Assembly: GCA_900078405.1 (NCBI GenBank) | Contig: FLTS01000001.1 | Span: forward strand, 1,574,626 to 1,638,625 | Length of the DNA: 64,000 nt | Direction of reading: 5' to 3' | DNA from: an uncultured Stenotrophomonas sp. | GTDB taxonomy: Bacteria > Pseudomonadota > Gammaproteobacteria > Xanthomonadales > Xanthomonadaceae | Notes under the pieces: model-generated | The model's database searches: none | Told to the model about the DNA's origin: nothing | The model's input: the letters and a program-made list of their open reading frames with translations, nothing else | Part shown: positions 54,287-63,870 of the stretch, in pieces | How the letters are laid out: every line of letters begins with the position of its first letter | Position numbering within the stretch: position 1 is the first letter of the stretch | Position numbers and translations under genes: made by a program

Positions 54287-55162
54287 TCAGCGCTTCAGGC
54301 CTGCGACGTAGTCGATCATCCGCCCGGCGACGTCGCCGCCGGAAACCGACTCGATGCCCTCCAGGCCCGGCGTTGAATTCACTTCCAGCACCAGCGGGCC
54401 ACGCGCCGAGCGGATCATGTCCACGCCGGCGATGCCCAGCCCGAGCGCCTTGGCCGAGCGCACCGCCACCTGCTGTTCGGCCCTGCTGCACACCGCCGGC
54501 TCGGCACTGCCACCGGCGTGCAGGTTGGAACGGAAGTCCCCTTCCGGCGCCTTGCGGCGCATGGTCGCCACCACCTGGTCGCCCACCACCAGGCAGCGCA
54601 GGTCGGCCCCCTGCGCTTCGGCGATGAATTCCTGCACGAGGAAATTGGCGTACAGGCCACGCAGCGCCTCCACCGTGCCGCGCGACGCACTGAGCTTCTC
54701 GGTAAGGATTACGCCCCGGCCCTGGGTGCCTTCGCTGAGCTTCACCACGTGCGGCGGCGGGCCGAGCATGGACAGCAGGTCGTCGGTGTCATCCGGGTTG
54801 TCGCCGAACACCGTCACCGGCATGTCGATGCCCTTGGCTGCCAGCACCTGATGCGCGCGCAGCTTGTCGCGTGCGCGCAGGATCGCGTCCGAAGGGTTGG
54901 GCGTGCGGGCGCCCATCATCTCGAACTGCCGCAGCACCGCAGTGCCGTAGCGGGTGATGGACGCCCCGATGCGCGGGATCACCGCGTCCACTCCGGTCAG
55001 CGGCCTGCCCTTGTAGTGCATGGCGAAGCCGTCCGGCGCGATGCGCATGTAGCAGCGCAGCGGGTCGAGCACGCGCACCACGTGCCCGCGCGCGCGCGCG
55101 GCCTCGATCAGGCGGCGAGTGGAATAGAGCTTGCTGTTGCGGGAGAGGATTGCGAGCTTCAT
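54287..55162 (-). CDS. rimK: RimK-family glutamate ligase (ribosomal S6 modification)
   Basis: 291 residues with ATP-grasp motifs: [21 protein letters not shown] at the start, [28 protein letters not shown], and [26 protein letters not shown] at the C-terminus. It adds glutamate to the C-terminus of protein S6. ATG 55162 is the family start. It stands alone before tRNA-Gly. Confidence 0.95.
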   Translation of the reverse strand: MKLAILSRNSKLYSTRRLIEAARARGHVVRVLDPLRCYMRIAPDGFAMHYKGRPLTGVDAVIPRIGASITRYGTAVLRQFEMMGARTPNPSDAILRARDKLRAHQVLAAKGIDMPVTVFGDNPDDTDDLLSMLGPPPHVVKLSEGTQGRGVILTEKLSASRGTVEALRGLYANFLVQEFIAEAQGADLRCLVVGDQVVATMRRKAPEGDFRSNLHAGGSAEPAVCSRAEQQVAVRSAKALGLGIAGVDMIRSARGPLVLEVNSTPGLEGIESVSGGDVAGRMIDYVAGLKR

Positions 55163-55213
55163 CGCAGGCGTGCCGGGCAGGAAGCGCGGCAGCATACGCA
55201 GCGGTTGCGTATC

Positions 55214-55287
55214 TGGAGCGGGCGATGGGAATCGAACCCACGTCAGTAGCTTGGGAAGCTACAGCTCTACCATTGAGCTACGCCCGC
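55214..55287 (-). tRNA. tRNA-Gly (anticodon CCC), CCA encoded
   Basis: Minus-strand cloverleaf: acceptor GCGGGCG pairs with CGCCCGC; anticodon stem GTAGC/GCTAC with loop TTCCCAA, so anticodon CCC; T arm with GGTTCGATTCC-type sequence; discriminator T and CCA encoded at 55214-55216. Length is 74 including CCA. Confidence 0.97.
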
Positions 55288-55365
55288 GTGGCGCGGGGTG
55301 AAGTCTATGCGGTGGCAGGTGCGCAGTGCAACGGGCTCGCCCTTGCAGGTGCCGAATTTGCCCGG

Positions 55366-55437
55366 GTAGGTCGGGGCTACGCCCCCGACGCTCCGCATGC
55401 TCGAACATCCAGCGTCGGGGGCGTAGCCCCGACCTAC
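55366..55437. repeat. REP dimer (GTAGGTCGGGG class)
   Basis: GTAGGTCGGGGCTACGCCCC and its inverted copy. It lies between tRNA-Gly and the esterase gene end. Same class as at 5182 and 63723. Confidence 0.88.
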
Positions 55438-55441
55438 CGGC

Positions 55442-55471
55442 AAAAAGGCGGTGCCGTGTGTCGGCACCGCC
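55442..55471 (-). terminator. Rho-independent terminator of the autotransporter esterase gene
   Basis: GGCGGTGCCG and CGGCACCGCC form a 10-bp stem with a 5-base loop; on the minus strand it is followed by T5. It is 13 bp past the stop codon. Confidence 0.9.
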
Positions 55472-55484
55472 TGCTTTCATCGGA

Positions 55485-57314
55485 TCAGAAACTGCCGCCG
55501 AAGCTGGCGAACAGGGTCGCGTCACGGGCCGACTTCTGCGCGGTGGTGGTGCTCAGGCCGATGTTGCTGTCCAGCCCCCACAGCGTGATGCGCGCGCCCA
55601 GCACGGCGCTGGCATAGTTGCGGTCGAACTGCAGCCCCGGCACCTTGTAGGCGCCCACGTCGGCCATCGTCTGCAACCAGGCACTGGCTTGCTGGCCGTC
55701 CTCGAACTCATGGTCCCAGGTGACCTGCACATAGGGACGGACGCTGCCGCCATCGAAACGCGCCTGCCAGCCGATGCGGCCCACGGTGGAATCCAGCTCC
55801 TGGTCGCCATAGCCCAGCGCGGTGGCGCTGGCGTTGCTTTCGACGTAGCCATCGAGCTTGACCTTCTGCCAGGTAACGCCCGCCACCGGGCCGTGGCGGA
55901 AGCCGCCTTGCTGGCCGAACTCGTAGCCGGCGTTGAGCGCGGCGGTCAGGTTGCTGCCATCCGGCGAGCCCTTGTGCACGTGGGTGGCCGGGCCCAGTTG
56001 CACCTTGCGGGTGACGTCAGTGCTCAGCCAACTGTAGCTGGCCTGGCCATTGACCCAGGCACGCTCGCCATACCAGCCGGCGAACAGGCCCAGGGTGGTA
56101 TCGGACTGGGTGAAGTCGCCCTGGCTGTTGCCGAAATCGGCGTCCATGCGGCCATAGCCGGCAAAGCCGCCGAGCACCGTGCCGTTGCGCGCCCAGTCGA
56201 TGCCGAACAGGCCGGCCGGGGCCATGCCGTCGTACAGGTCGGCATGGTCGTAACGCTGCATGTCGCCGCGCACGTTGCCCCACCAGCGCAGGCCGTCATC
56301 CTGCTGGCCGACCAGATGGGCACTGACCTGATCGGCGCGGGCGCGGCCGGTGGTCTGCGCCGAATGGCTCAGCACCTGCTGCAGGCGCGGCGCCTCGAGA
56401 ATCGAGATGGCGTACTGGCCCAGGATCCGGTGCGCGGCGGTCGTCGGGTGCACGCCATCGGCGAACACGTAGGAATCCGCTGCACCGGGGCTGGCATAGC
56501 TCAGCGGGCTGCAGGTCAGCGACGACGCCGAGGTGCAGGCCATGTTGCCGACATTGGTGAAACCGTAGCTGCCGGGATTGGCGACGATTTCCTGCAGGAT
56601 GCTGAAGGTATCGACCGGAATCACCTGCAGGCCGGCCTGCTTCAGCCCGCCGAACAGCGCGTCGTTGTAGGCCTTGGACAGCGCGGTACCCTGCGCCATC
56701 GCCACCGCGCCACCGGCGCGCGAAGACGGGGTCAGGCCGATGTCGGGCAGGTTCGGCACCATCACGTACTGCGCGCCGGCGCCTGCGAGCGTGGCGACCA
56801 TGCCCACCTGGTCGGCCACCGCCGCCCCGATGGTGGCTTGCGCCGGCGCACCGGCGGCCACCGCGAACAGGTCATTGGCGCCCCCCCATACGGTGTAGAG
56901 CGCATTGGCATCGGCCTTGCCGCCATTGGCGGTCAGGTAGGCATTCAGCTGTGTCTTGAGCGACGGAGTGGCCGGCAGCATCGGATTGAGCGGATTGGTG
57001 TTGTCCACCCCTACCCGCGCACCGCCGGCAGCGTAGTTGTCGCCGGTCTGGCCGTTGCCGTTGGGCTTGGCATTGGTGCCGTAGTGATCGGCCAGATAGT
57101 CGGACCAGACCCAGCCGGGGTTGGTGGTGAAACGACCGACGATGGAGGCGCTGGGGTCAAGCTGCACCAGAACCGGGCGGTAATAGCCGGTGTCGGTCAG
57201 GCTGTCGCCGAAGAACACCGTCTTCGAGAACGGGGACTGCGCCAGTGCCGGCACGGCGGCAAGGGCAAGCGCCGCGGCAAGGGCCGAGCGCAACGGACGG
57301 GACGGGAAACGCAT
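55485..57314 (-). CDS. GDSL esterase/lipase autotransporter (EstA-type)
   Basis: 609 residues. Signal peptide ends near PALAQ (residue 26). Catalytic GDSL box with Ser38 (FFGDSLTD), oxyanion Asn in GGAND and the Asp-His pair in DGVHPT belong to the passenger domain (to about residue 330). The C-terminal 270 residues are an autotransporter beta-barrel ending in Phe (FASFGGSF). The enzyme is shown on the cell surface and hydrolyses fatty esters. ATG 57314 has AGGAG. Expression ends at a good terminator. Confidence 0.93.
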   Translation of the reverse strand: MRFPSRPLRSALAAALALAAVPALAQSPFSKTVFFGDSLTDTGYYRPVLVQLDPSASIVGRFTTNPGWVWSDYLADHYGTNAKPNGNGQTGDNYAAGGARVGVDNTNPLNPMLPATPSLKTQLNAYLTANGGKADANALYTVWGGANDLFAVAAGAPAQATIGAAVADQVGMVATLAGAGAQYVMVPNLPDIGLTPSSRAGGAVAMAQGTALSKAYNDALFGGLKQAGLQVIPVDTFSILQEIVANPGSYGFTNVGNMACTSASSLTCSPLSYASPGAADSYVFADGVHPTTAAHRILGQYAISILEAPRLQQVLSHSAQTTGRARADQVSAHLVGQQDDGLRWWGNVRGDMQRYDHADLYDGMAPAGLFGIDWARNGTVLGGFAGYGRMDADFGNSQGDFTQSDTTLGLFAGWYGERAWVNGQASYSWLSTDVTRKVQLGPATHVHKGSPDGSNLTAALNAGYEFGQQGGFRHGPVAGVTWQKVKLDGYVESNASATALGYGDQELDSTVGRIGWQARFDGGSVRPYVQVTWDHEFEDGQQASAWLQTMADVGAYKVPGLQFDRNYASAVLGARITLWGLDSNIGLSTTTAQKSARDATLFASFGGSF

Positions 57315-57452
57315 GGGAGAACTCCTGGCGAACGAGGAAAGCGGCAGCGTACGCCGCCGCACGGTGTTAGTTTTTCATTGCCCCACGGCGGGCTCACGCT
57401 GCACCGCGGCATCGGGCTGGGATTTTTCTCCCCCGCTGGCGAGAATGACCGC

Positions 57453-57653
57453 ATGGACATCCAGCTCAACGGCGAATCCCGCCGGTTTCCCGCTCCCCTG
57501 ACCCTGGCCGCACTGCTGGCCGCCGAAGGCCTGGCCGAACGCCGCGTCGCCGCGGAGGTCAACGGCGAGATCGTTCCACGTGGCCGGCATGGCGAGCATC
57601 GATTGAACGAGGGCGACGTGGTCGAGATCGTGCACGCGCTGGGCGGCGGCTGA
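57453..57653 (+). CDS. thiS: Sulfur carrier protein ThiS
   Basis: 66 residues, ubiquitin-like, ending in the required Gly-Gly (HALGGG). It carries the sulfur for the thiazole of thiamine, acting with ThiG, whose gene is next after a REP element. The gene is too short to show more. ATG 57453 gives the usual length of 66. Confidence 0.94.
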   Translation: MDIQLNGESRRFPAPLTLAALLAAEGLAERRVAAEVNGEIVPRGRHGEHRLNEGDVVEIVHALGGG

Positions 57654-57668
57654 TATTTCCCGCCAATC

Positions 57669-57738
57669 GCAGGTGTGGGGCTTGCCCCACACGGGGCCTT
57701 CCCGGCAAGGCTCCATGCGGAGCAAACCACGCATCTAC
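57669..57738. repeat. REP dimer (GCAGGTGTGGGGCTTG class)
   Basis: GCAGGTGTGGGGCTTGCCCC is followed by a worn inverted partner ending GCATCTAC. It splits thiS from thiG, so it must be transcribed if the two form an operon. Confidence 0.8.
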
Positions 57739-57801
57739 AGCCCAGCGCGCGGGGAAGACCCGCGCAACGCAACACCCGGCACGATGCGCGATAATCCGCG
57801 C

Positions 57802-58596
57802 ATGAATGCACACGCCCCCACCGATTCGCTGGTCATCGCCGGCAAGACCTATGCATCCCGACTGCTGACCGGCACCGGCAAGTTCAAGGATCTGGAAGAA
57901 ACCCGCCTGGCCACCGAGGCCGCCGGCGCGCAGATCGTCACCGTCGCCATCCGCCGCAGCAACATCGGCCAGAACCCGGGCGAGCCCAACCTGCTCGACG
58001 TGCTGCCGCCGGAGCGCTACACCATCCTGCCCAACACCGCCGGCTGCTACACCGCCGAAGATGCCGTGCGCACCTGCCGGCTGGCGCGCGAGCTGCTCGA
58101 CGGCCACAACCTGACCAAGCTGGAAGTGCTGGGCGATACGAAGACTCTTTACCCGGACGTGGTGCAGACCCTCAAGGCCGCCGAGCAGCTGGTCAAGGAC
58201 GGCTTCGAGGTGATGGTCTACACCTCCGACGATCCGATCCTGTGCAAGCGACTGGAGGAAATCGGCTGCGCCGCGGTGATGCCGCTGGCCGCGCCGATCG
58301 GCTCGGGGCTGGGCATCCAGAACAAGTACAACCTGATCGAAATCATCGAGAACGCCAAGGTGCCGATCATCGTCGACGCCGGCGTCGGCACCGCGTCCGA
58401 TGCGGCCATCGCGATGGAACTGGGCTGCGACGGCGTGCTGATGAACACCGCCATCGCCGGTGCGCGCAACCCGGTGCTGATGGCCGCCGCAATGCGCCAG
58501 GCGGTGCAGGCCGGGCGCGATGCGTTCCTTGCCGGGCGCATCCCGCGCAAGCGCCATGCCAGCGCTTCCTCGCCGGTGGACGGGTTGATCGGCTGA
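57802..58596 (+). CDS. thiG: Thiazole synthase ThiG
   Basis: 264 residues, TIM barrel. [30 protein letters not shown], and the Schiff-base lysine in LTKLEVLGD (Lys106); [15 protein letters not shown] binds phosphate. It builds the thiazole ring of thiamine from deoxyxylulose phosphate with ThiS. ATG 57802 is used; an ATG at 57784 in the same frame is possible. trmB follows with TGATG overlap. Confidence 0.96.
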   Translation: MNAHAPTDSLVIAGKTYASRLLTGTGKFKDLEETRLATEAAGAQIVTVAIRRSNIGQNPGEPNLLDVLPPERYTILPNTAGCYTAEDAVRTCRLARELLDGHNLTKLEVLGDTKTLYPDVVQTLKAAEQLVKDGFEVMVYTSDDPILCKRLEEIGCAAVMPLAAPIGSGLGIQNKYNLIEIIENAKVPIIVDAGVGTASDAAIAMELGCDGVLMNTAIAGARNPVLMAAAMRQAVQAGRDAFLAGRIPRKRHASASSPVDGLIG

Positions 58597-59348
58597 TGAC
58601 CAATCCGTTCGACAGCGCCGGCGCCAAGGCGCCGCCCAAGCCCTTCACCGTCACCGAGGGCCGCCGCGAGGTACGCAGCTTCGTGCTGCGCCAGGGCCGC
58701 TTCACCCCGGCCCAGCAGCGCGCGTTCGACGAGCGCTGGCCGCGTTTCGGCATCGATTTCGATGGCCGGCCGCGCGACCTCGACGCCACCTTCGGCCGCA
58801 ACGCCCCCAAGGTGCTGGAAATCGGCTTCGGCAACGGCGCCGCGCTGCGCCATGCCGCGCGGTTCGATCCGTCCAAGGACTACATCGGCATCGAGGTACA
58901 TGCACCGGGCGTCGGCCGACTGCTCAATGCATTGGCCGACGACAATGCCGGCAACGTCAAGCTCTACCACCACGACGCGGTGGAAGTGCTGGAGAAGGAG
59001 ATCGCCGACGGTGCGCTGGACGAGGTACGCATCTACTTCCCCGATCCGTGGCACAAGAAGCGCCACAACAAGCGCCGCCTGCTGCAGCCGGCGTTCGCCG
59101 CGCTGCTGGTGCGCAAGCTGCGCCCCGGCGGGCTGTTGCACTGTGCCACCGACTGGGAGAACTATGCCGAGCAGATGTGGGACGTGCTCGACGCCACTCC
59201 GGGGCTGGTCAACCGCGCCGGCCCGCGCGGCAGCGTGCCGCGGCCGGACTGGCGGCCGCAGACCCACTTCGAGACCCGCGGGCAGAAGCTCGGCCACGGC
59301 GTCTGGGATTTGCTGTATGACAGGCAGGCAACGGGGAACGGGGGCTGA
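58596..59348 (+). CDS. trmB: tRNA (guanine-N7-)-methyltransferase
   Basis: 250 residues. SAM motif [24 protein letters not shown], and the family signature [16 protein letters not shown]. It methylates G46 in tRNAs. The ATG shares its A with the thiG stop codon. The C-terminal end lies in a low-complexity GGGGAACGG stretch that matches an inverted repeat further on, so the tail may be repeat-derived. Confidence 0.95.
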   Translation: MTNPFDSAGAKAPPKPFTVTEGRREVRSFVLRQGRFTPAQQRAFDERWPRFGIDFDGRPRDLDATFGRNAPKVLEIGFGNGAALRHAARFDPSKDYIGIEVHAPGVGRLLNALADDNAGNVKLYHHDAVEVLEKEIADGALDEVRIYFPDPWHKKRHNKRRLLQPAFAALLVRKLRPGGLLHCATDWENYAEQMWDVLDATPGLVNRAGPRGSVPRPDWRPQTHFETRGQKLGHGVWDLLYDRQATGNGG

Positions 59349-59466
59349 GGGAATGAAACTGTCATGACGCTTTCACGTTCCAGCGGAGCCCGGCCAAGCG
59401 CCGGAAGTGACGCGCGGATGCGGGCGCCCGCCCTCTGCCCGTTCCCCATGCTCCGTTCCCTGCCGT
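59329..59466. repeat. Inverted repeat of GGCAACGGGGAACGGGGG / CCGTTCCCC motif after trmB
   Basis: GGCAACGGGGAACGGGG near the trmB end and GCCCGTTCCCCATGCTCCG-TTCCCTGCC before the SLC13 gene are imperfect inverted copies about 100 bp apart. It resembles in type the AGGAACGAGTGA set at 8689-8786. The region holds no gene. Confidence 0.6.
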
Positions 59467-59467
59467 A

Positions 59468-61315
59468 ATGGATACCGCGCTGACGCTGACCACCGACATG
59501 AAGCTCGTGCTCGGGCTGGTCGGCTTCACGATGGCGATGTTCCTGTTCGAGCGCATCCGCTCCGACGTGGTGGCACTGGTGGTGATGGTGGTGCTGGGCG
59601 TGACCGGGTTGATCGCACCGGAGGAGATCTTCGCCGGCTTCTCCGGCAACGCGGTGATGAGCATCATCGCCACCACCATCCTCGGCGCGGGGCTGGACCG
59701 TACCGGCGCGCTGAACCGGCTGGCCAGCTGGCTGCTGCGGCGCTCGCGCGGCGTCGAGCAGCGCCTGCTGCTGCTGGCCAGCGCCACTGCCGGCATCAAT
59801 TCCGCCTTCATGCAGAACACCTCGGTGATGGCGCTGTACCTGCCGGTGGCCGCGCGGCTGGCCTCGCGCAGCGGGCTCACCCTCAAGCGCCTGCTGCTGC
59901 CGATCACCGCCGCCATCGTGATGGGCGGCGGGCTGACGATGGTCGGCAACTCGCCGCTGATCCTGCTCAACGACCTGCTGATCTCGGCCAACAACAACCT
60001 GCCCTCGGGCAGCGCCACCATCGAGCCACTGCGGATGTTCGCGCCGCTGCCGATCGGTCTGGCATTGCTGGTCGCCTCGCTGCTGTACTTCCGTTTCTAC
60101 GGCAACCGCAAGTCACCGGCCGAAAAAGACGGTGACGGCCAAAGCCAGGCACCGGCGCGCACCGAGAGCTACTTCGCCCGGGCCTACGGCATCGAGGGCG
60201 ACGTGTTCGAGCTGACCGTCTCCACCGAGAGCCCGCTGGTCGGCATGACCGTCAGCGAAGTCGAGAGCCTGTTCGACGCACCGCTGCTGCTGGCATTGAA
60301 GACCGGCAACGACACCCGCCTTGCGCCACCGGCGGACATGCGCATCTGGGTCGGCAGCGTGATCGGCGCGATGGGCCCGCGCCAGCAGGTGGCCGACTTC
60401 GCGCAGAACCAGTTCCTGCGCATGTCCTCGCGCCTGCGCCAGCTCGGCGACCTGTTCAACCCCAGCCGCGCCGGCATTTCCGAAGCGGTGGTGCCGCCGA
60501 CCTCGAAACTGATCGGCAAGACCGCCGGCCAGCTGCGCCTGCGCAAGGAACGCGGAATCAGCCTGTTGGCGATCAACCGCGACAAGCAGGTGATCCGCGA
60601 GAACGTGCGCAACGTGGCACTGCGCGCTGGCGACATGCTGGTGTTCCACAGCATCTGGCAGGACCTTTCCGCCGCGGCGGAAAGCCGCGACTTCGTCGTG
60701 GTCACCGATTACCCGAAGGGCGAGCAGCGCCCGCACAAGTTCAAGATCGCCATGGTGATCTTCGCCCTGACCATCATCATCGCCCTGACTTCCGACCTGC
60801 CGGTGGCGCTGACCCTGCTCACCGGCGTGGCCGGCATGCTGCTCACCGGCGTGCTGCGCATGGACGAGGCCTATGCGTCGATCAGCTGGAAGACCATCTT
60901 CATGATGGCCGGGTTGATTCCGCTGGGCTGGGCAATGGACTCCAGCGGCGCGGCGGCGTGGGTGGCCGGCCACACCATCGACAAGCTGCCCGCCGGCATC
61001 CCGATATGGCTGCTGGAGCTGGCGCTGGCGCTGCTGACCACCGCCTTCTCACTGGTGATCAGCCACGTCGGCGCCACCATCGTCACCGTGCCCATCGCGG
61101 TCAACCTGGCACTGGCCGTCGGCGGCAACCCGACCGCGTTCGCGCTGATCGTGGCGCTGTCGGCCTCCAACAACCTGATGACCGCGTCCAACCCGGTGAT
61201 CTCGATGGTGGCCGGCCCGGCCAAGTACACCCCGCGCGAGATGTGGCGTATCGGCGCCCCGCTGTCGCTGCTCTACACGGTGATCCTGGTGGTGATGATC
61301 AACATCATGTTCTAG
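59468..61315 (+). CDS. SLC13-family transporter with central RCK_C (TrkA-C) domains
   Basis: 615 residues. About six helices, a soluble middle (about residues 220-400) with two TrkA_C-like parts (VFELTVSTESPLVGMTVSEV and LIGKTAGQLRLRKERGISLLAI), then more helices; NAVMSIIATTI and ASNNLMTASNPVI are typical of the divalent anion:sodium symporter family. It may carry sulfate, phosphate or dicarboxylates. ATG 59468 is the family start. Confidence 0.88.
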   Translation: MDTALTLTTDMKLVLGLVGFTMAMFLFERIRSDVVALVVMVVLGVTGLIAPEEIFAGFSGNAVMSIIATTILGAGLDRTGALNRLASWLLRRSRGVEQRLLLLASATAGINSAFMQNTSVMALYLPVAARLASRSGLTLKRLLLPITAAIVMGGGLTMVGNSPLILLNDLLISANNNLPSGSATIEPLRMFAPLPIGLALLVASLLYFRFYGNRKSPAEKDGDGQSQAPARTESYFARAYGIEGDVFELTVSTESPLVGMTVSEVESLFDAPLLLALKTGNDTRLAPPADMRIWVGSVIGAMGPRQQVADFAQNQFLRMSSRLRQLGDLFNPSRAGISEAVVPPTSKLIGKTAGQLRLRKERGISLLAINRDKQVIRENVRNVALRAGDMLVFHSIWQDLSAAAESRDFVVVTDYPKGEQRPHKFKIAMVIFALTIIIALTSDLPVALTLLTGVAGMLLTGVLRMDEAYASISWKTIFMMAGLIPLGWAMDSSGAAAWVAGHTIDKLPAGIPIWLLELALALLTTAFSLVISHVGATIVTVPIAVNLALAVGGNPTAFALIVALSASNNLMTASNPVISMVAGPAKYTPREMWRIGAPLSLLYTVILVVMINIMF

Positions 61316-61327
61316 GAGCGGCGATCC

Positions 61328-61396
61328 GTAGATGCGGGGCTTGCCCCGCATGGGCATTACCGGGAGAGCCATGTGCCGGGCAAGCCCGGCACCTAC
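61328..61396. repeat. REP dimer of mixed subtypes
   Basis: Left unit GTAGATGCGGGGCTTGCCCC, right unit inverted GTGCCGGGCAAGCCCGGCAC-CTAC, so the two halves come from different subtypes. It separates the transporter gene from the convergent Rieske gene. Confidence 0.85.
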
Positions 61397-61405
61397 GGTC
61401 ACCAC

Positions 61406-61753
61406 TCAACCCAGCATCACCTTGCCGTCCACCACCCGCACCGGCACCGCGCGCAGTGCATCGCCCTTGCACGGGCCGGACACGCAGCACCCGCCCTGCA
61501 GTTCGAACGCGGCGCCATGCACCGCGCAGACCAGGTGGCCGTCACCACTCTTCAGGAACTGGCCCGGCGCCCAGTCGAGGTTGCGGCCGGCGTGCGGGCA
61601 GACATTGAGCCACGCCCGCACCTGCCCGCCATCGCGGTAGAGGATCAACGGTTCGGCGTCGCCATCGATCACCGCCTCGGTGGCATGGAAACCCTGGTCG
61701 GACAAGGCATCGAGCGGAACCAGCTCGACCGGCGTGGAGGCGTTGGCTGACAT
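61406..61753 (-). CDS. Rieske [2Fe-2S] protein
   Basis: 115 residues. Cluster ligands Cys52-x-His54 (CPHAG) and Cys76-xx-His79 (CAVHG), with 21 residues between the Cys-His pairs, and QLQGG/FELQGG near the third quarter, as in ferredoxin-type Rieske proteins linked to dioxygenases or nitrite reductases. It stands alone, so the partner oxygenase is unknown. ATG 61753 is the family start. Confidence 0.9.
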   Translation of the reverse strand: MSANASTPVELVPLDALSDQGFHATEAVIDGDAEPLILYRDGGQVRAWLNVCPHAGRNLDWAPGQFLKSGDGHLVCAVHGAAFELQGGCCVSGPCKGDALRAVPVRVVDGKVMLG

Positions 61754-61943
61754 GGCGATACGCGCGAAAAACAGGACGTGATTGTCGCATGGGCCGGCAA
61801 TGGGCGCGGCGCGCAGGGCTTTCCACGAGGGGAGGCCGGACGCTGGTACATGCCTGTGCGCCGCGTCGCATTTAACGACAACTTCACGCAGCACCCCTTC
61901 CCAGCGCCGATACTGCCCTTTGCCACATCGTCATCTTCTCGTC

Positions 61944-62216
61944 ATGCATACCCGTTATTTCCAGTTCGCCCACCTCCGCAACCTGTTCGCGCCGCGCAAG
62001 CCGCGCAGTCCGTTGCTGCGGGTCGCACTGGGCCTGCTGGGCCTGGCGATCCTCGCGGTGCTGGTGGTGGCCGGCGTGTTCGTCGGCGCGGCGATGATCC
62101 TGATCGGGCTGGTGTGGAAACTGCTGGCCGCGCGCAAGGCCCGCAAGGCTCCCGGCAACGTGATGGACGGCGAATACCGGGTGGTGCGCAAGCCGGCGTT
62201 GCCCGGCACGCACTGA
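61944..62216 (+). CDS. Small membrane protein of unknown function
   Basis: 90 residues from ATG 61944. Positively charged N-terminus, one long hydrophobic segment (about 26-58, ALGLLGLAILAVLVVAGVFV), and a basic C-terminal tail. No family is recognised. It diverges from the Rieske gene with a 190-bp gap and precedes a REP dimer. A longer frame upstream is not supported by start signals. Confidence 0.6.
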   Translation: MHTRYFQFAHLRNLFAPRKPRSPLLRVALGLLGLAILAVLVVAGVFVGAAMILIGLVWKLLAARKARKAPGNVMDGEYRVVRKPALPGTH

Positions 62217-62217
62217 G

Positions 62218-62289
62218 GTAGTGCCGGCCGCTGGCCGGCAATCTCGCATCTCCCGACATCTCATGGTTGCCTGCAGCGGCTGGCGCTAC
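62218..62289. repeat. REP dimer (GTAGTGCCGGCC class)
   Basis: GTAGTGCCGGCCGCTGGCCG and an inverted GCAGCGGCTGGCGCTAC unit. This is a separate class from the others in the window and resembles common Stenotrophomonas/Xanthomonas elements. Confidence 0.75.
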
Positions 62290-62499
62290 CGGATGCGTCT
62301 GGAGGAAAGCCCCTGAGTCAGGGGACGGCCGCGAAGCGGCGGGGGTATGGAGGATGACAAACGGGGCCCGCGGTTTGCAGCGCAAACCGTGCGGCGTCAG
62401 CGCGAATGCGATGGCGCGTTGCCGGCCAGCAGCGGGCACTACCTGAGCGGCTCGATGGTCCGGCATCATGGCGTCTGCCCATCGTTTCCCGGACGAACC

Positions 62500-63207
62500 A
62501 TGACCGACCTGATCCCCGCCCCGCCCGTGCCGCGCATCCCGGTGGCCGGCGGCGGCACCTTCCCGGTGCGCCGCATCTACTGCGTGGGCCGCAACTTCGC
62601 CGACCATGCGCGCGAGATGGGCGCCAGCGCCCCGGCCTCGGCGGCCGAGCGCGGCCAGCCGATGTTCTTCATGAAGCCGGCCGACGCCATCGTCATCGAC
62701 GGCGTGGCAGTCCCCTACCCGTCCGCCACGTCCGAGCTGCACCACGAGGTCGAGCTGGTGGTCGCGCTGGGCAAGGATGCGCCGGCCGGCGTGCTGCCGG
62801 TCGATGAAGCCATGCCGCTGGTGCTGGCCTGCGGCGTCGGCCTGGACCTGACCCGCCGCGACCTGCAGGCCGCGGCCAAGGCCAAGGGCGGGCCGTGGGA
62901 CGTCGCCAAGGGCTTCGACCATTCCGCGCCGGTCGGCGAGCTGGTGCCGATCGCGCAGGCGGGCGAGCTGGCGCCGCTGGAACTGTCGCTGGAGGTCAAC
63001 GGCGAGCTGCGCCAGCGCTCCACCCTCGACAACCTGATCTGGAACGTGCCGGAAATCCTGCACGAGCTGTCGAAACTCTACGCGCTGCGCGCCGGCGACC
63101 TGGTGTTCATGGGCACACCCGCCGGCGTGGCCGCGCTGCGGCCGGGCGACCGTTTCAGCGCGCGCCTGGGCGACGTGGCCCGCTGCGATGGCGTGATCGC
63201 CGGATGA
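62500..63207 (+). CDS. Fumarylacetoacetate hydrolase-family protein
   Basis: 235 residues. Family pattern: CVGRNFADHAREMG, MFFMKPADAIV, SELHHEVELVVALG with metal-binding acidic residues, and GTPAGVAALRPGD. The family includes FAH, oxaloacetate decarboxylases and acylpyruvases; the exact reaction cannot be told. ATG 62500 opens the family N-terminus; the longer frame to 62347 runs through intergenic sequence. Confidence 0.9.
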   Translation: MTDLIPAPPVPRIPVAGGGTFPVRRIYCVGRNFADHAREMGASAPASAAERGQPMFFMKPADAIVIDGVAVPYPSATSELHHEVELVVALGKDAPAGVLPVDEAMPLVLACGVGLDLTRRDLQAAAKAKGGPWDVAKGFDHSAPVGELVPIAQAGELAPLELSLEVNGELRQRSTLDNLIWNVPEILHELSKLYALRAGDLVFMGTPAGVAALRPGDRFSARLGDVARCDGVIAG

Positions 63208-63264
63208 ACCACGCCGGGGTAGTCTGTGCCGGCTCCCCTTCATGCATGCCTACAGGAGAAACAC

Positions 63265-63678
63265 ATGGGAATGATTGCTGAGTTCAAGGAATTCGCGATG
63301 CGTGGCAACGTCATCGACCTGGCGGTCGGCGTCGTGATCGGCGGCGCGTTCGGCAAGATCGTCAGCTCGCTGGTGGACAAGGTGATCATGCCGCCGATCG
63401 GCTGGCTGATCGGCAACGTCGACTTCTCCGACCTGGCCTGGACGCTGGCCCCGGCCAAGGTGGCCGCCGACGGCAGCGAGATCCCGGCGGTGGTGATCGG
63501 CTACGGCGATTTCATCAACACCCTGATCCAGTTCGTCATCGTCGCCTTCGCCATCTTCATGCTGGTCAAGGTGGTCAACAAACTCTCGCGCAGGAAGGAA
63601 GAAGCCCCCGCCGCACCGGCCGAGCCGAGCGAGGAAGTGCTGCTGCTGCGCGAGATCCGCGACAACCTGAAGAAGTGA
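63265..63678 (+). CDS. mscL: Large-conductance mechanosensitive channel MscL
   Basis: 137 residues. [28 protein letters not shown] first helix with the family glycine pattern, second helix near residues 80-105 ([17 protein letters not shown]), and a charged cytoplasmic tail. It opens under turgor to release solutes. AGGAG lies 7 bases upstream of ATG 63265. Confidence 0.97.
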   Translation: MGMIAEFKEFAMRGNVIDLAVGVVIGGAFGKIVSSLVDKVIMPPIGWLIGNVDFSDLAWTLAPAKVAADGSEIPAVVIGYGDFINTLIQFVIVAFAIFMLVKVVNKLSRRKEEAPAAPAEPSEEVLLLREIRDNLKK

Positions 63679-63722
63679 CCATCCGCATGGACGCACCGTT
63701 CGCTGTCCAGCTCTAGCAGCGA

Positions 63723-63787
63723 GTAGGCCGGGATTACACCCCCAGCGCCTTCTGATTCAGGACGTCGGGGGCGTAGCCCCGACCTGC
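63723..63787. repeat. REP dimer (GTAGG-CGGGATTACACC class), worn
   Basis: Left half GTAGGCCGGGATTACACCC and right half GTCGGGGGCGTAGCCCCGAC show the same class as at 5182 and 55366 but with mismatches; the right head is CTGC instead of CTAC. Confidence 0.7.
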
Positions 63788-63870
63788 CGCGCACCGGCGG
63801 TGACCTCCAGCACGGTTCCACCGAAAGCCGCTGGCGTATGCTCGCGGCTTTCCCGTTCATGGAGCCCAGC

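Noticed and set aside
55326..57653. Open frame of 775 codons on the plus strand ending in thiS
   Set aside because: Only the last 66 codons (ThiS) are real; the rest is antisense to the autotransporter esterase.
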